Shown here: positions 20,346 to 32,268 of the stretch, in pieces
Numbering within the stretch: the stretch's first letter is position 1
How the letters are laid out: every line of letters begins with the position of its first letter
NCBI GenBank assembly: GCA_917880885.1
Contig: OU862927.1
Span: 42,311,571-42,375,570 of the forward strand
Direction: 5' to 3'
DNA: 64,000 bases
Source of the DNA: Limnephilus marmoratus
Lineage: Eukaryota; Arthropoda; Insecta; Trichoptera; Limnephilidae
Made by a program: the position numbers and the translations under genes
Notes under the pieces: generated by a model
Database searches by the model: none
The model's input: only the letters and a program-made list of their open reading frames with translations
Told to the model about the DNA's origin: nothing

Positions 20346-20715
20346 ACGGATAGCAATACTTAGAGCACAGACATCGGGTGGGAATGCTGTACTTGTTCTA
20401 ACGGTATTTCAATGGAAGGTGTTCCGAGGAACTAGTGTCATTGATCTCCCCACATTGTTGGGAAAAAACGCCAAACGCGCGCCCAATTTACGTACACGGT
20501 TGACATTTAACACACGAGACCGGGTCCTTTCTACAATTGGTTCTTGAGTTCAACAGCTCGGTTGTGGAACGATTTGCAGGCCTCTGTATCTTCAATACCC
20601 ACATTCACTTCTCCCTTTCTCTTAAAAAACCCTCCACACAGCATCCACAAATATAAAATAGGTTCTGAGGGAAATTATTTTCCACAGGTTCCCCTATGCG
20701 GAGTTAATATATAAA
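20346..20715 (+). pseudogene. Decayed Jockey/CR1-like LINE 3' end
   Basis: It is collinear at nucleotide level with 19050-19455: 'cttagagcacagacatcgggtggg', 'gaacgatttgcaggcctctg', 'cctccacacagcatccac', 'ctgagggaaattattttcc'. The frame is broken in several places. Confidence 0.7.
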
Positions 20716-20967
20716 ACATAAGGGATTTGTAACCTGGTGTGTGCACTCTTTTACACACACTATAATATGGCCTCCCATTTTTTTAAATAATATGCTACAA
20801 CACAGCATGGGCCACATTATGGTAAGAAGTATATTTCTTAAAAATTCATTGTTTTTCACCTAATCCTACGGAAACACGTTGGGCGCCAAAATCCATAAGA
20901 ATGTCAACAACTTCCACTTGAATCCTCAGGTTATTGTGTACTATCCACAGGTTTGGCAACAGTTTTT

Positions 20968-21541
20968 TCAATTTGGGAGGCGGGAATGGGTACCGCCGCC
21001 CCGGGAACCTTTATCCGAGTGGCTCAGTTCCCCAATAAATGAGCGATGGATGCGGATGATGAGGCGACCACCCTGATGGACAATCCTAAAATATCTTTTT
21101 ATTTTTAATTCTGTTTAATTATTATTTATTTTAATTTTATGCTTATTTTTTGTTATTTGTGTGATGAATTTTGTTTTCATTTTATGTTTTATATGTCAAC
21201 AATTTTTTTGTCTTTTATAGTTTACAGTTGTTTATGTAATATGGTAGACTGGGATTGCACTACCCTCCCAGTCCTGCTAGAATAAAAAATAAATAACCAC
21301 CACCTCTGCCATAGGTCACCCCAAGTCGTTCGCTACGTTTGGTGATTTAGCAGGGATGCCCGGATTCATGGGGTGAGATTTGTCTAGGTCTTGGAGGCGG
21401 ATGATCAGGACACACTGAACTCTAGATTTCTATCCACCCCTTAAACCCTTTTCCTTCCAAGAATTCTCCTCTCTTTCCTTTCCTTTAAAAACCCTACACA
21501 CAGCATCCCTAAAGATGACATAGGCCCTGAGGGAAATTATA
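20968..21541 (+). mobile_element. SINE-like repeat family 2, interrupted by another insertion
   Basis: The head 'caatttgggaggcgggaatgg' runs to 'gaaccttta' at 21019. The rest resumes at about 21299 with 'cacctctgccataggtcacc' and ends with 'ccctgagggaaattat' at 21541. The segment between is a separate element. Confidence 0.8.
21020..21298 (+). mobile_element. LINE-type 3' tail inserted in SINE family 2
   Basis: This AT-rich segment has a hairpin word 'gactgggattgcactaccctcccagtc' in part and an A-rich 'aataaaaaataaataa' end. The same hairpin end occurs on the minus strand at 33395-33600 and at 54190-54680, where reverse transcriptase coding sequence precedes it. It is therefore probably a LINE 3' end. 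Confidence 0.6.
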
Positions 21542-21998
21542 TAATTATTTATGCGAAAATGCCAATCGGTTTCAGCACAACTATGATTTCATGAAGGCAG
21601 ATAGATATACACACTGAACAGATGCGTGTGAATTGTGCTAATTTCGGGAGGTGATTCATTTAAACAATGAATATTCAATTTTTATAAGAAAAACTCTCTT
21701 TTATAACTTTTGAAGGTTATTCTCATCAACGTAATATATCATTGAAGAAAAAAAAAACTTTTATAAAAAGTCAATAGTTTCATATGAATAAATTAGAATT
21801 CTTTTTTCCGGGACGCTATCCAGGATACAAACCAATTCTTAGAATGATTGTTTCCAATAAAAAGGGTAGTTGCCATAATATGGAAAAATAATTAGTTGAA
21901 GATAATACTATTAATTCTAAAATTTGAAATATGAGATTGACTATTATGACGGCCTGACAGAAGGTAGTAATAGCGAAATTGGTTAACGCGCACGTCCC
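21542..21998. other. Unassigned AT-rich region
   Basis: A-box-like and B-box-like words lie at 21971-22007 but do not fold as a tRNA. No other feature is supported. Confidence 0.45.
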
Positions 21999-22690
21999 GG
22001 TTTAAATCCACATTTCGTCGAAAGTTGTTCTTACGATCGTGCAGGGCGGTTACAATGAGAAAGATTAATTATTCTCCGTACCAGCTTTTTTAAATTATAA
22101 CTCAATATCGAATTTATTTCAATTCAAATTAGCTTTAATTTATACCTTCATCCAAAAATGCTGAAAGGCGTGATGATAAAACTATTAAAATAATGTACTT
22201 TTTGTAGTTATTTTTTGATTATAAGTTTATCATTTTTCAATAATGTCTAAATTTAATAAGAATGTTAAAAAAATCTGAAATATATTATTTTGTAAGAGCG
22301 CAAATAAATACACAAACGGACCAATTTTCGCCAAGAAACACATGTACGTACATATTTTTTAATGATTTTATTGAAACTAAAATTAAAATTCTATAACATA
22401 CGTTTGCTAGATAATGCATTGATTTATTTTACTGCATGATTTTATTATTTGAAATGGGTGTGGTATAATAAAAAAACTTTTTTGAAAATTGAACAAATCT
22501 GCCAACGACCTATGGAATAACCTTATTATACTAAAAATTAAAAAAATTTTCTCAAAATTTATTACATACGAATGCTAGATAAAAGAACAATCTTTCGAAA
22601 TCCATTTATATTTTTTTGTGGAAAAGAGTCAATACGTCTAAAAACTTTTTTGAAAATGACGTATTTCCGGTTTTCTCTGGTAATGCCCTC
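21999..22690. mobile_element. TTAA-type non-autonomous element (copy C, inverted, one end lost)
   Basis: The reverse complement of the elements at 2370-3985. It ends with CTGGTAATGCCCTC next to TTAA at 22691-22694. The other end stops at 'aaatccacatttcgtcg', so about 35 bp of the terminus are missing or replaced. Confidence 0.75.
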
Positions 22691-22759
22691 TTAACAGGAA
22701 TGCTCGATCTTAATACGTTAGAAGCCCGCCGAAAAATAGTTTTGGGAAAACATTTTTTT

Positions 22760-23128
22760 TAACTGATCTCCGGTACTGTACTGGATCCACCTATGTTGAA
22801 GGAGATTAACCTATATGTCCCTAACACGTATACTCGTGGGAGATCCCACATACTTTTTTATGCTCCGAAAGCGAGAACTTCTTCCTTTCAGAATGCCCCA
22901 TTAAATAGAGCAATTCAACTGCTTAACGATTCTGCATTGAGCATTGACATCTTCAATGTTACCTATAGAGAGTTCAGTAACTATCTTTTGACATATGTCT
23001 CAACATAGTGAAACTGCCCCTTTGGCCTTTTTTTTCTCTTGTATTTTGTAATCTTCTCCATAATAATTTGGTGTATAACTGTTTTATGGAGAACCTAAAA
23101 AAAAAAATTAAAAAAATAAGTAAATAAA
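22760..23128 (+). pseudogene. LINE reverse transcriptase C-terminal end with A-rich tail
   Basis: The frame reads INLYVPNTYTRGRSHILFY, then APKARTSSFQNAPLNRAI, QLLNDSALSIDIFNVTYREF, stopping at 23006. This resembles the C-terminal end of Jockey/R1-like reverse transcriptases (FY.PR.RT....SP..R). An A-rich tail 'aaaaaaaaattaaaaaaataagtaaataaa' in part ends it. It is 5'-truncated. Confidence 0.75.
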
Positions 23129-23412
23129 TGGTGCGCGGAGACCGGATTAGTTTCTGTCGTTTGCCGTAAGAGCGTTAGGAATATTTTAGTAAAAATGGAG
23201 GACAATGGGAAGACAAGTAGAGGTCAAAAAATGGAACCAATTGTTGTGTCTCATCTTGTTATGCTTATTATAATGGTGTGGAGATAATGGCACGTGTTAG
23301 TTTAAAGATTATATTCATTGTCCGTGTACAAGATTACTGTTGCGTGTTTCCTATTTGCAAGCTGAGATGTAATAGAGCAAGATTACTTATTATATACCTG
23401 TTTACATACCAT

Positions 23413-24312
23413 ATAATTTGTAGGCGAGTATGGGTACGGCCGACCCGGGCACCATTTATTGGATAACCAACACCACATCCTTAGATCACCCCAAATGCTT
23501 GGTTATATATGTATAACGGGTGCCCGGGTTCATAAGAATATAATAATAATAATGATTTATTGTCTTCATTTCTTAGTAACAGTAGGGATAATGATATCCT
23601 CACTGGGATCTCCCGTGCTGAGGATTTCATTTACATATTATAATTTAATTATAAGAAATTAATATGAATTAGACATAACGTATATCGTGTAGTATTTGTT
23701 TTTAAATAATCATAAAGTAAATAAGATAGTGGTTTTTTTATAATTCAGTTTACTAGATTTGGTTTTAGTCTGCATTTGATATCAGTATATTTTCTATTTC
23801 TGATCTCCCTATATTTAGTATCCAGCTTTTTATTTGAAATTTAAATGTTATAATGTTGAGGTTTTTGAGTGAGAGTGGTATTTTATTGTAGACTAATGCC
23901 ATAATATAAGAAGCTTTTTTGCCCAAATGTTGTGTTAGTAGTTACTTGTTGGATAAGTTTTTGACCATGAGATCTAGTGTTTCTAATGTACGTATTAGTT
24001 GTTATTTCTTGGGTTTTGTACTTATGAATGTAAATGAGTATAGTTTTAGAATATAGTTGTTTAATTGACATGATGTTAATATTGTTGAAGATTTCGTCAG
24101 TGCTAGTTCTTACAGGAACTTTCAGTATAATTTTCATTATGGCTTTTTGAGTTTTGATTAGTGGATTTAGTATATTTTTATTTGCATTGCCCCATCCGAT
24201 AATACCGTATTCTAACAGTGATTGGCAGAGAGCCATGTGAGCCATGGGGGAGGGTTTAGACCCTGAATTATTTTCCTCTGGGCTTCCTGTGTGGAACTAT
24301 TGCAAAAAAAAA
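23413..24312 (+). mobile_element. SINE-like repeat family 2, split by a LINE
   Basis: The 5' part (23413-23536) ends at 'gtgcccgggttcata'. The 3' part (24242-24312) resumes at 'catgggggagggttt' and ends with the tail 'ctgaattattttcctctgggc' and an A-run. The centre of the SINE is also deleted. Confidence 0.7.
23537..24241 (-). pseudogene. LINE reverse transcriptase C-terminal fragment
   Basis: On the minus strand an open frame of about 120 residues begins AHMALCQSLLEYGIIGWGNA, followed by LIKTQKAIMKIILKVP and later FLYYGISLQ. It is the thumb and C-terminal region of a Jockey-like reverse transcriptase. The tail is the ATA/ATT repeat at 23541-23560 on the plus strand. It is inserted inside a family-2 SINE. 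Confidence 0.78.
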
Positions 24313-24751
24313 ATATTGAAATATGGTGTCGGCTTTTTGTACGCTAAGAAAAAGTTTTCAATCTAGAATGGTTTACAGATTTTACATAATGGATAAATAA
24401 CGCAGAAGGATGTCATAAATGTAAATAAAACATTATTTTCAAGATCATTACAAAGATTAAAATATCTCAAGTACGTAATTAATAGTTATATCTATCAATT
24501 AAAATGCATTGTTTATTTGATGTCTTGTAAATATCACAAAAAACATGGTTAATTTTCCATTGTAAAATCACTCAAATGTGAGTTTAGCATGATTAATAAT
24601 GCATTTACATGAGATTACACTACGTACTTAGATGCTATCTTTCCCGAATCAACCGGTTTGTTGTGTATACAACTTTATTAGTAGTTTACACCAAGTTACT
24701 ATTTTATTAGTGCAATATTCATTTTTATTGTAATTGGTACATTCATGTATT
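24313..24751. other. Unassigned AT-rich region
   Basis: No supported feature is seen. Confidence 0.5.
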
Positions 24752-24926
24752 ATTATTTATTTATTTATTAATTTACGGACAATAGTCCATTAAAAACATA
24801 ATAATAATACGAATAAAAAAACAGAGATGACAGTGAAGGGAGAGCACATAAAAATTAATAGCAATGACAATATAAAATGTAAAAAGTACATATAGAGACA
24901 CTACAAGTAAAAGTATGAAGAAGCAT

Positions 24927-25967
24927 TTAAATATTGCATATCGACTGCCGAAAGTCATTTAGTTTTACACCAAAAAAATCAATGCTTTGACTTGCGTTGA
25001 CAAGTCTCGACATTCTGGATAAGGGAGAATGGTATCCATAATTAGTAGAATGTTGATTGAGGAACAGCAATTCATTATTTCGAAGTCTACGGGAAGGAAT
25101 GTTAAACTGCATGAGTTGTAACAACGCAGATGTATCAGTAATACTGTTGATAATTTTAAATATGCAAATTAGATCAGAGTCCTTTCTACGTTTTTCTAAA
25201 GAAGAAATGTTTAAAATATGTTCAATTTCATCATATGAGTACTTGCCTCTTTCAAGACCCAACCTCCAAGCAATTCCTCTTAGGAAACGATGTTGTACGG
25301 ATTCGATGTGACAAATATGGACAGCATAGAAAGGAGACCAAATGACACTAGCATATTCAAGGTGAGGGCGAACCAGCGAACAGTAAAGAGTTTTAAGTGT
25401 ACTTATATGTTTGAAGTCAGAGGTAATTCTATGAATGAAGCCGAGTAGATTAAGTGATTTATTTACGATATTATTAATGTAATCACGGAAAGAAAGTTTG
25501 CAGTCTAGAGTGACCCCAAGGTCCTTGATAGATGTGACAGTAGATAGACAAACACAATTTAGTTTATAATCAAATGGAATAGGTTTTTTGATTCTATAAA
25601 AAGACAAAATTTTGCATTTATCAACATTAAGTTCCATGCAGTTAATTTTGCACCAATCGTTAAATGAATCAATATCAAGTTGAAATAGTAAACAGTCAAG
25701 GTGGGATTTAATAATCTTAAGAATCTTATTATCATCAGCAAATAGCCAGAAACATGTGTTAGAAAAAACTTTTGTGATATCATCAATAAAAAGGTTAAAA
25801 AGAAGCGGGACCAAATGGGCTCCTTGGGGAACGCCGGAAGTTACATCAATGTTAAAGGATTCAAAGTTATTTATTTTAACCCTTTGTTTTCTATCAGTCA
25901 AGTAAGAGCGAAAGAATGATAACAAGGGGTTTCTAATGCCTATAGCATAAAGTTTGGTCATGAGAAT
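24927..25967 (-). pseudogene. LINE reverse transcriptase, C-terminal two thirds
   Basis: This is a long open minus-strand frame. It starts at the interruption point with HHILMTKLYAIGIRNPLL, then SFFRSYLTDRKQRVKI, GVPQGAHLVPLLFNLFIDDI, the catalytic FADDNKI, KCKILSF, IKDLGVTLDCKLSF and LEYASVIWSPF, ending QSICNI. The wording suits Jockey/CR1-like clades. It is open for 340 residues, but disabled because its N-terminal half is separated by the insertion. Confidence 0.85.
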
Positions 25968-27999
25968 ATGGTGTAATGGTCCGCCACTCCTGGCTTTTGA
26001 CACCAATTGTGATGAACCCTACCTAGCTAATTTACTTTTCTAAGCTTCTACCTCGTAGTTTAAATCTCGTAGCTCCTGTCTCGTAGCCACGCTCATAATT
26101 CTACCCTTATGTCCTACTGATCACACCACTAGGTATGATGGCCTGACTCAACCCTCCTTTCGGTTTATTCCTACCTCAGGCTCGTGATTTCTAAACCCCT
26201 ATACCTTATAATCTAGCTAAACCTACCCTATCTTCTTAAATCCCTGCGATTTTCTCACAGTAATCAAGATTTAAGATTTTAGTTCACATTATTTCTATAA
26301 TCTGCGTTGTGTGATTTTTTATTTTAGATTTTACATCTGTTTGCATACTTAGTATGCACACATGTGTAGAGAAGATAATGTATTACGTGTGGTAACCCAT
26401 AGATTCTTTTAGAGAAAGGGTGAGAATCTTCCGATTTATTAATTATTATTATTTGAGTATTTTTTACCGAGTTTGATAAACTAACCCCGCCTTAAACTTT
26501 GTGTCTATTTGATTTCCGTAGGAATTTAGTGTGTTTATTTAATTCTTCCTATCACCGCGGCTACATCGATAACATAAAACAACAGTTAATAAATTTAACA
26601 TTTCAAGAAAGCAAACCTTACCTTACCGGGGATCGTACTCGAGGGTCCAGTTTTCTCAATTGAAGTCCTTGTCTGCAACCTCCCCTAACATAATGTTTTG
26701 TGTAATCATAGTTAGTAGTCATAGTTAGTATTCACGATATTGTTGGAATAGTAAGGATGGATGGATATGGGGAGGGGGATAAAATGTTTGCTGAAAAGTC
26801 GGCTCCTCCGCTAACCAAGTGAAAACCGATGAACAACAATTACAAACCCGGATTCTCCCAGTACGTTTGCTAGGCTTATCCTTAGATCCGAGTTTTACTC
26901 TCTTCGACGAGCGTCTCATGCTATGAAAGGGGCCCTTCACGCCAGCAGGGAGAATACCAAGTCTTCATGCCGTTTTTCTGTCTTACTCCGACTTCCGACT
27001 CCTCCGGATTGAATTTAACTCTACTGAGTCTAGAAGGGGTATTTCATGTCTTCCCTTATCATGTCTCTATCCGTTAAATGTGGCGTAAGCTTGTGACGGG
27101 CAGATCCTTCCTCCCACGTGACCGACCCAGCGTTACACTCCACCTCTGACTAGCTGACATAAAACTCACCTCGTGAACCTTATGTTTGCTTTCAGGTTTG
27201 ACAAGAACTTCCGGTATGCGAATAACCTGTAGCTTTAATGCCGCGTCTGCGTATTGTCCGCACACGTCCTTCCTCTTCCCCGCATGCCCACCTCGACAAT
27301 ACCGCCACAAGATCAAAGCCGTCCGTTCTAGAAAGGTTGACACTTACATTTCCAGATGGCTCATACCTACATACAGAAGCCTTGAAGCTTACATTCGAAG
27401 ACAAGTTAGGATTCAGGACTGTATGAGTATTTGAACACCAGTGTTGTTTAAATGAGGTCACTAGCTCCTCGTGTGTTAGGTATTTAGGATAATGGGTATT
27501 TATGGGTTCTTGGATACCTACTTCCTGTAAGAAAGATTTAAAATCAGATAAATCATGTTGTATCTTTCAAAGTTGTCATTAGATCAACGATCTCGTGAAT
27601 AATTGTGATGAGCTCTCTTAGAGTCTGAAGCTAGTCGCAGTACTTTACTTTGCGAAATTTTTGCATGCTAAAACAATGCTACCTATTGGCGATCGCTCTA
27701 GTACAGATAAGTCGATTAAAATTGAGTGAATTTAACGTCGATTTTACTTTCACATATTGGGCGAAGTTTCCGTCGTAAGCTATGATTGATAAACCTGCCC
27801 CTTGACTTTTGTGCTTTTGTTTTGTTTATTCGTTGATGGAATCTAGGTGACCGTGTCATTGAACTCTAATCGAAATTTTAGATACACAATCGAAGGTCAT
27901 ATAACATACCCTAATCTCGTCGGTGAAAGGATTCGGTAGGTATTAGTTATACCTATAAATTTGCTATTTCCATTGATTTAAGCGTTACGTATTTCATTT

Positions 28000-28146
28000 C
28001 TCATGGTTTTTTGTTTATTTAATTTATGTGTTGTCGTCAATTATTTTCCCTCGTCTTATTATTGTCTTTATTTGTAATTTTAGAATATGGAACGTATTGC
28101 ATTGCACTTTCCTTGCATATTTCTGGAATAAATTATTATTATTATT
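28000..28146 (+). mobile_element. Short LINE 3' tail within the LTR-like insertion
   Basis: 'catatttctggaataaattattattattatt' (28110-28146, partial quote) is the common end of CR1/L2-like LINEs. Its 5' limit is uncertain. Confidence 0.4.
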
Positions 28147-28331
28147 CAAGTACGCCAATGTAATTACCTAGAGTGATTAAGAGGCACGCTCCTATCACAT
28201 CTCGTAATACCTAATTAAATTGTGCCAATAGTTAATTAACTCCGATGAACGAAAGACCGATATTAAATAGGTAGGTACATCATTTTTATGGATTGTTTGT
28301 TTACTCTTCACACAGACGACCTTCGGTATAC

Positions 28332-28675
28332 TGACCTACTTTGGAGATTGTTTATTTCTACGGTCATTGTCCTTTTGAAGCACGATTCATCGTTTAACTA
28401 ATTATTTCTTATTTATTTGACCTAGTTTTGCTTAAACACTGATCATTTAAATAGGTACCTTGCTAACCTAGAGGTATCTGGATGACCTAGTTCCAACTAA
28501 GGTATAATTTGCTTGACCTACATAGTTCCGAGAAATATAGGTATTTCGGTTACGAATCGAACTGATATCTTACGTCGCATTCCTTATACGCGCTTAAATA
28601 AACATTACACCTACCTAACTAAAACAAGTACTTGTATGACCTAATTTATAAGTAGGTATTTGTTTGTTTGACCTA
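28332..28675 (+). promoter_or_regulatory. Cluster of six TGACCTA words
   Basis: TGACCTA occurs at 28332, 28428, 28483, 28514, 28637 and 28669, all on the plus strand. TGACCT is the complement of the AGGTCA half-site bound by nuclear receptors. Binding is inference; the clustering is directly visible. Confidence 0.35.
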
Positions 28676-31349
28676 ATTTTGAGACGCTTGTATACTCCCG
28701 CACACGAAATATAGAATAAAGAGCTTCCACGATAGTCATTTATTACGTTCTACGCGCCTCGATTCGTTTTATATGAGTTATAATAAATTAGCGTATTTAC
28801 CTAACTGAAGTAAATACCTACATATGTATCCTAACTCTAAAGCAGGTATTTCCTGTTTGACCCACTTTCGAGCAAGTGAAAATTGTTATTAGTGTGTTAG
28901 TGACAAACTTCAAAGGTCCGATTGATTTATTGGTGATGCACGCTCGTCCCTTTCTTCTTTGTCTCTGAAAATAATTAATAATTGGTTTTATCTTACCGCC
29001 CTCGATCGATTACAATTTTTCCCAGTCGGAACTTTCATAACTTCGACATTGTGATCGAGGTTTTCCTTTTTTTCGTTTCCTAGCTAATGGATTCCTATCG
29101 GCCCTTTTTGAGAAAAGACTCTGATGATGGAAAAACTCTTCAAATATCTGTCTATTTAAAATTCACTTCGGTATTTCGCTTAGTTCCTCAACCTCGTATT
29201 AATTACTGTTTTATTTCATTCGCCTTCGAGAGGTGATTCATCAAATAACAAATCAGATGTTTAATTTTATTGTCCGGAATTAGGTAAATTATTATTTATT
29301 CTCAATATTTTAATATCACTTTAGAATTAATAACCGTGGATACGCACGTTTTCCAAGTGTACGAATTATTATCACTACTGTTTATTACAATTTCGTTATT
29401 CAATTCACAAAGGACTTTTAACCGCCTTATTATTGGACCACTGTAGTTTAAACGTGACTCGAACAATTCGTTATTGTTATTTATTTTACCTATGTCATGT
29501 TATTTAAAGTAAAGTTAAAGTTTTAATTATTATATCACCTATAGTTAATTTTAAAATCGCGTGTTATATTTTCTTTTATCCGGTAATTTGATTTATTTTA
29601 AGACACTGGATTTGTTGTTAAATGTTATAAAACCACTAAATATAAGTTGTAAGAAAGAACCCCGAATGTCATTTAATTCTTATTTACTGACTTTAAACAC
29701 TTTCATTATAAAACACCCGAACTTTCACGAAGTATTATTTAGGCACTTTTCCGGACTCTCCGTTGATCGTCTTTGAAAATTTTATTCCTCAATTTTAAAG
29801 GGAAAATAAAACACTGAATTTATTATTTTTTGCAAACACTTGTAGACATTTTTCAACTCTACTAGAAGCACTAGTTTACTAGTCTTCTTCGCGCACCTTT
29901 ACATTTTTCTTGATCGCGCACTTCCCGTTATTTCATCCGAACTCTCCCTCAATCTCCCAACGAATTCCCTTCTTTATCAAACCATGGTCTTTTAAAGACT
30001 TTTTAGAGCTCTCCTTTCATAGAAAAATCACTCCTGATCGCCCAGACTTTCATAGGAAAAGGACCAAATTTGGTTCCTCCGTATATGACCTTTTGTCAAA
30101 TCTCTGTTAATCCCCTATCTCATGTCCTAGAACCAAATTAGTTTAGTGTCTCTCTCTCGTAAAAAATCACATAAATTTTCTCATTGACAGGTATTTATAT
30201 TAAAAATTTCATGTACTTGCTCGTAATTCATTTTTTAATGCCTACACCATAAAAGTAATGTTTTTATTATAGAGTAAATATTCGTATTTAACTTGTATAA
30301 TTTTGTTTAGGTCGTTTCGTGTTAATGATACCCTTAATTGCTTGAAATCATGTTCTATAATTTTATTTGGATAAAGTCATATCAACAAAGTGATAGCCAA
30401 CCTTTTTTCTCTAGTCAAACGGTTAGCGATTCCTTCGACGGTTCACACGCATTTCCCAGTGTCAGGCTACGTTAAGCATCTTTTCCTGTGATTCGATTTA
30501 ATTGTAGAGTGACCAAAATGTACCGTGGCCTTTGATATGCAATATTTTCAATATCCTGTTTATCGTGAATAGTGTTGTCAGATCAGAGTAATCCTTATAT
30601 CGGTACTTATTAAAGTCAATTTAAGTAGTTCCAATCAGTTTTCTTTTGAGATATTTGGCTCTAATAACTTCGTTTCACCATTCCATTTCCATATCAATAG
30701 ATTTTCCCACTTTTTCAGGTTATTATATTCAGTTTGTGAAAATTTCCGAGATCCTACCCGTTTTTTGTGATCATTCCAGATCGGTTTTAATTAAATCGAC
30801 CCCTGGGACCATTCATGTTACGTTTTCCGTGCCCTTATTGATGATTTTTCATTTACTTATTTCCAACATTCCCGTCTAAGATTTTTTTTTGTGTTTACGT
30901 TTAAAATTGTAGGTACCCAAAACCCCCAGTTCCCGATCGCGTCTTATGTAAACACGACCCGGAGTCAATAATCCTCCAGCTCTTTGTCTTTAGTTCTGTT
31001 TACAATTCCGTTCGTTGAACTTTCGTTCCTGTGGGAAAGAATTCAAGGCCGCTCAATCTGATCAAAGCCCACTAAACGATACACGCCTATAATTTCTCTG
31101 ATTGGTTCAAATTATTTTTAATCGCCTTATCCACTCCCTCATTGGCAGAATCCAAACTTCCTTTGTCCTCGAGATAGCTATGATATGGGGGTTCCCTCGC
31201 TCCAGTCTCTATGCAGATTTCTGTATAGTTCCCAACTGCTCGGACAGATGTCGCCGAATGTACCATTTTCTCTACATAATATTTAGAGGAAAAAAAATTT
31301 TTCTTGTAGGCTTCTCGTAGGTTGAAGGTTGGCATTCATCACAATGGTG

Positions 31350-32010
31350 ATTAACTTTGTCGAAGGCTTTGGAGAAGTCAGTGTAGAGGACATCAACCTG
31401 AGTGTTATCTTCTAAGGCTTTCACAATGGTACTTGTAAAGGAAAGTAAATTGGTTGTTGTAGATTTCGCCGATCTAAATCCATGCTGTTCTTCAATTAGA
31501 ACACTTTTGAAAACAGGAGTAATTTTCTTTCTAATTATCGACTCAAATATTTTTGGAATATTAGATATAATTGATATCGGGTTGTAATTTCCAATATTCG
31601 ACTTGTTTCCGGACTTAAAAATGGGTCGAATATATGAAATTTTCCATGAGTCAGCAAATGTTCCAGATGAAAGTGACAAGTTGTACAACATACAAATTGT
31701 GTTATATAGTGTATATTAACATTCTTTTAGCAAGATTTCTGGAATGCCATCAGGTCCGGTACTTTTTTTGTTAGAGAGATTCTTTAAGGATTGGTAAACC
31801 ACTTTAAGTGTAATTTGGCAATCATTTAAGTCAATATTATAGTCATAGTTAAGTGGAGGGATGTTGCATGATGCATCAGAATATACAGAGGAGAAGTGTT
31901 TGGCAAAAAGGTTGGCGATATCATGGCCGTTAGTAGCATGAGTTTCAAAATAATACATACTTGAAGGAAGATCATTATCAGTACGCTTTGCGCAACAAAT
32001 TGCCAAAATT
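31350..32010 (-). pseudogene. LINE reverse transcriptase, N-terminal part
   Basis: Minus-strand frames carry YQSLKNLSNKKSTGPDGIPE (palm entry), a stop, then GTFADSWKISYIRPIFKSG, NYNPISIISNIPKIFESI, EEQHGFRSAKSTTTNL and YTDFSKAFDKVNHH, where the large insertion begins. The sequence is collinear with 24927-25967. Confidence 0.85.
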
Positions 32011-32149
32011 GTTTAGGATTTTGCAGTAATTTTTTAAGTCTCTGTAACTTCTACAACATATTTATAACATTTGACTGATTCGATTTTGGACAGTTCCCTT
32101 AATAGAGAAAATTTATGATAAAAGCTTAAGTTCCCAGTGTCTTTAAATA

Positions 32150-32268
32150 TTTTTTTTTTCTATTATATTAAATTATTATCATGTATATTATTACTTGTAT
32201 ACTTATAATACCATGTACTCACTTCAATGTAAAAGCCGTGCTATGGCGTTTAAATAAATAAATAAATG
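32150..32268 (+). mobile_element. LINE 3' tail (AATA repeat)
   Basis: 'tgtaaaagccgtgctatggcg' followed by 'tttaaataaataaataaatg' matches the tail layout at 62580-62612. It is a severely truncated insertion. Confidence 0.5.

Larger units (their letters stand above)
25972..31343 (-). mobile_element. 5.4-kb non-coding insertion with LTR-like ends
   Basis: The insertion splits a LINE reverse transcriptase frame, so its limits are clear. The direct repeat ATGGTG is at 25968-25973 and 31344-31349; with TG...CA ends the duplication is ATGG. On the minus strand it starts TGTGATGAATG and contains TTCATCACA at 26008-26016, a perfect 9-bp complement. That is followed by ATTGGTGTCAAAAGCCAGG, which resembles a primer-binding site just after an LTR. 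No open frame of note is present. I read it as a giant LTR or a large retrotransposon derivative; the ends are odd because the primer-site-like text lies inside the duplication. Confidence 0.55.
24752..32010 (-). mobile_element. Minus-strand LINE split by a 5.4-kb insertion
   Basis: The 3' part (24752-25967) and 5' part (31344-32010) are one element. The first catalytic block reads AFDKVNHH at the end of the 5' part and continues HILMTKLYAIGI in the 3' part. Other motifs are STGPDGIPEILL, HGFRSAKSTT, GVPQGAHLVPLLF and FADD. The tail at 24752 is an ATTT repeat. One in-frame stop lies at about 31716. Confidence 0.88.

Noticed and set aside
21966..22010. Possible tRNA gene (A-box-like and B-box-like words)
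   Set aside because: The spacing is far too short for a cloverleaf and no acceptor stem forms; it lies at the broken end of a TTAA element.
26008..31343. Considered a host gene region or a DNA transposon with 9-bp inverted ends
   Set aside because: There are no coding exons that I can support, and the target duplication does not sit next to the 9-bp ends but 34 bp further out, which suits an LTR plus primer-site layout better.
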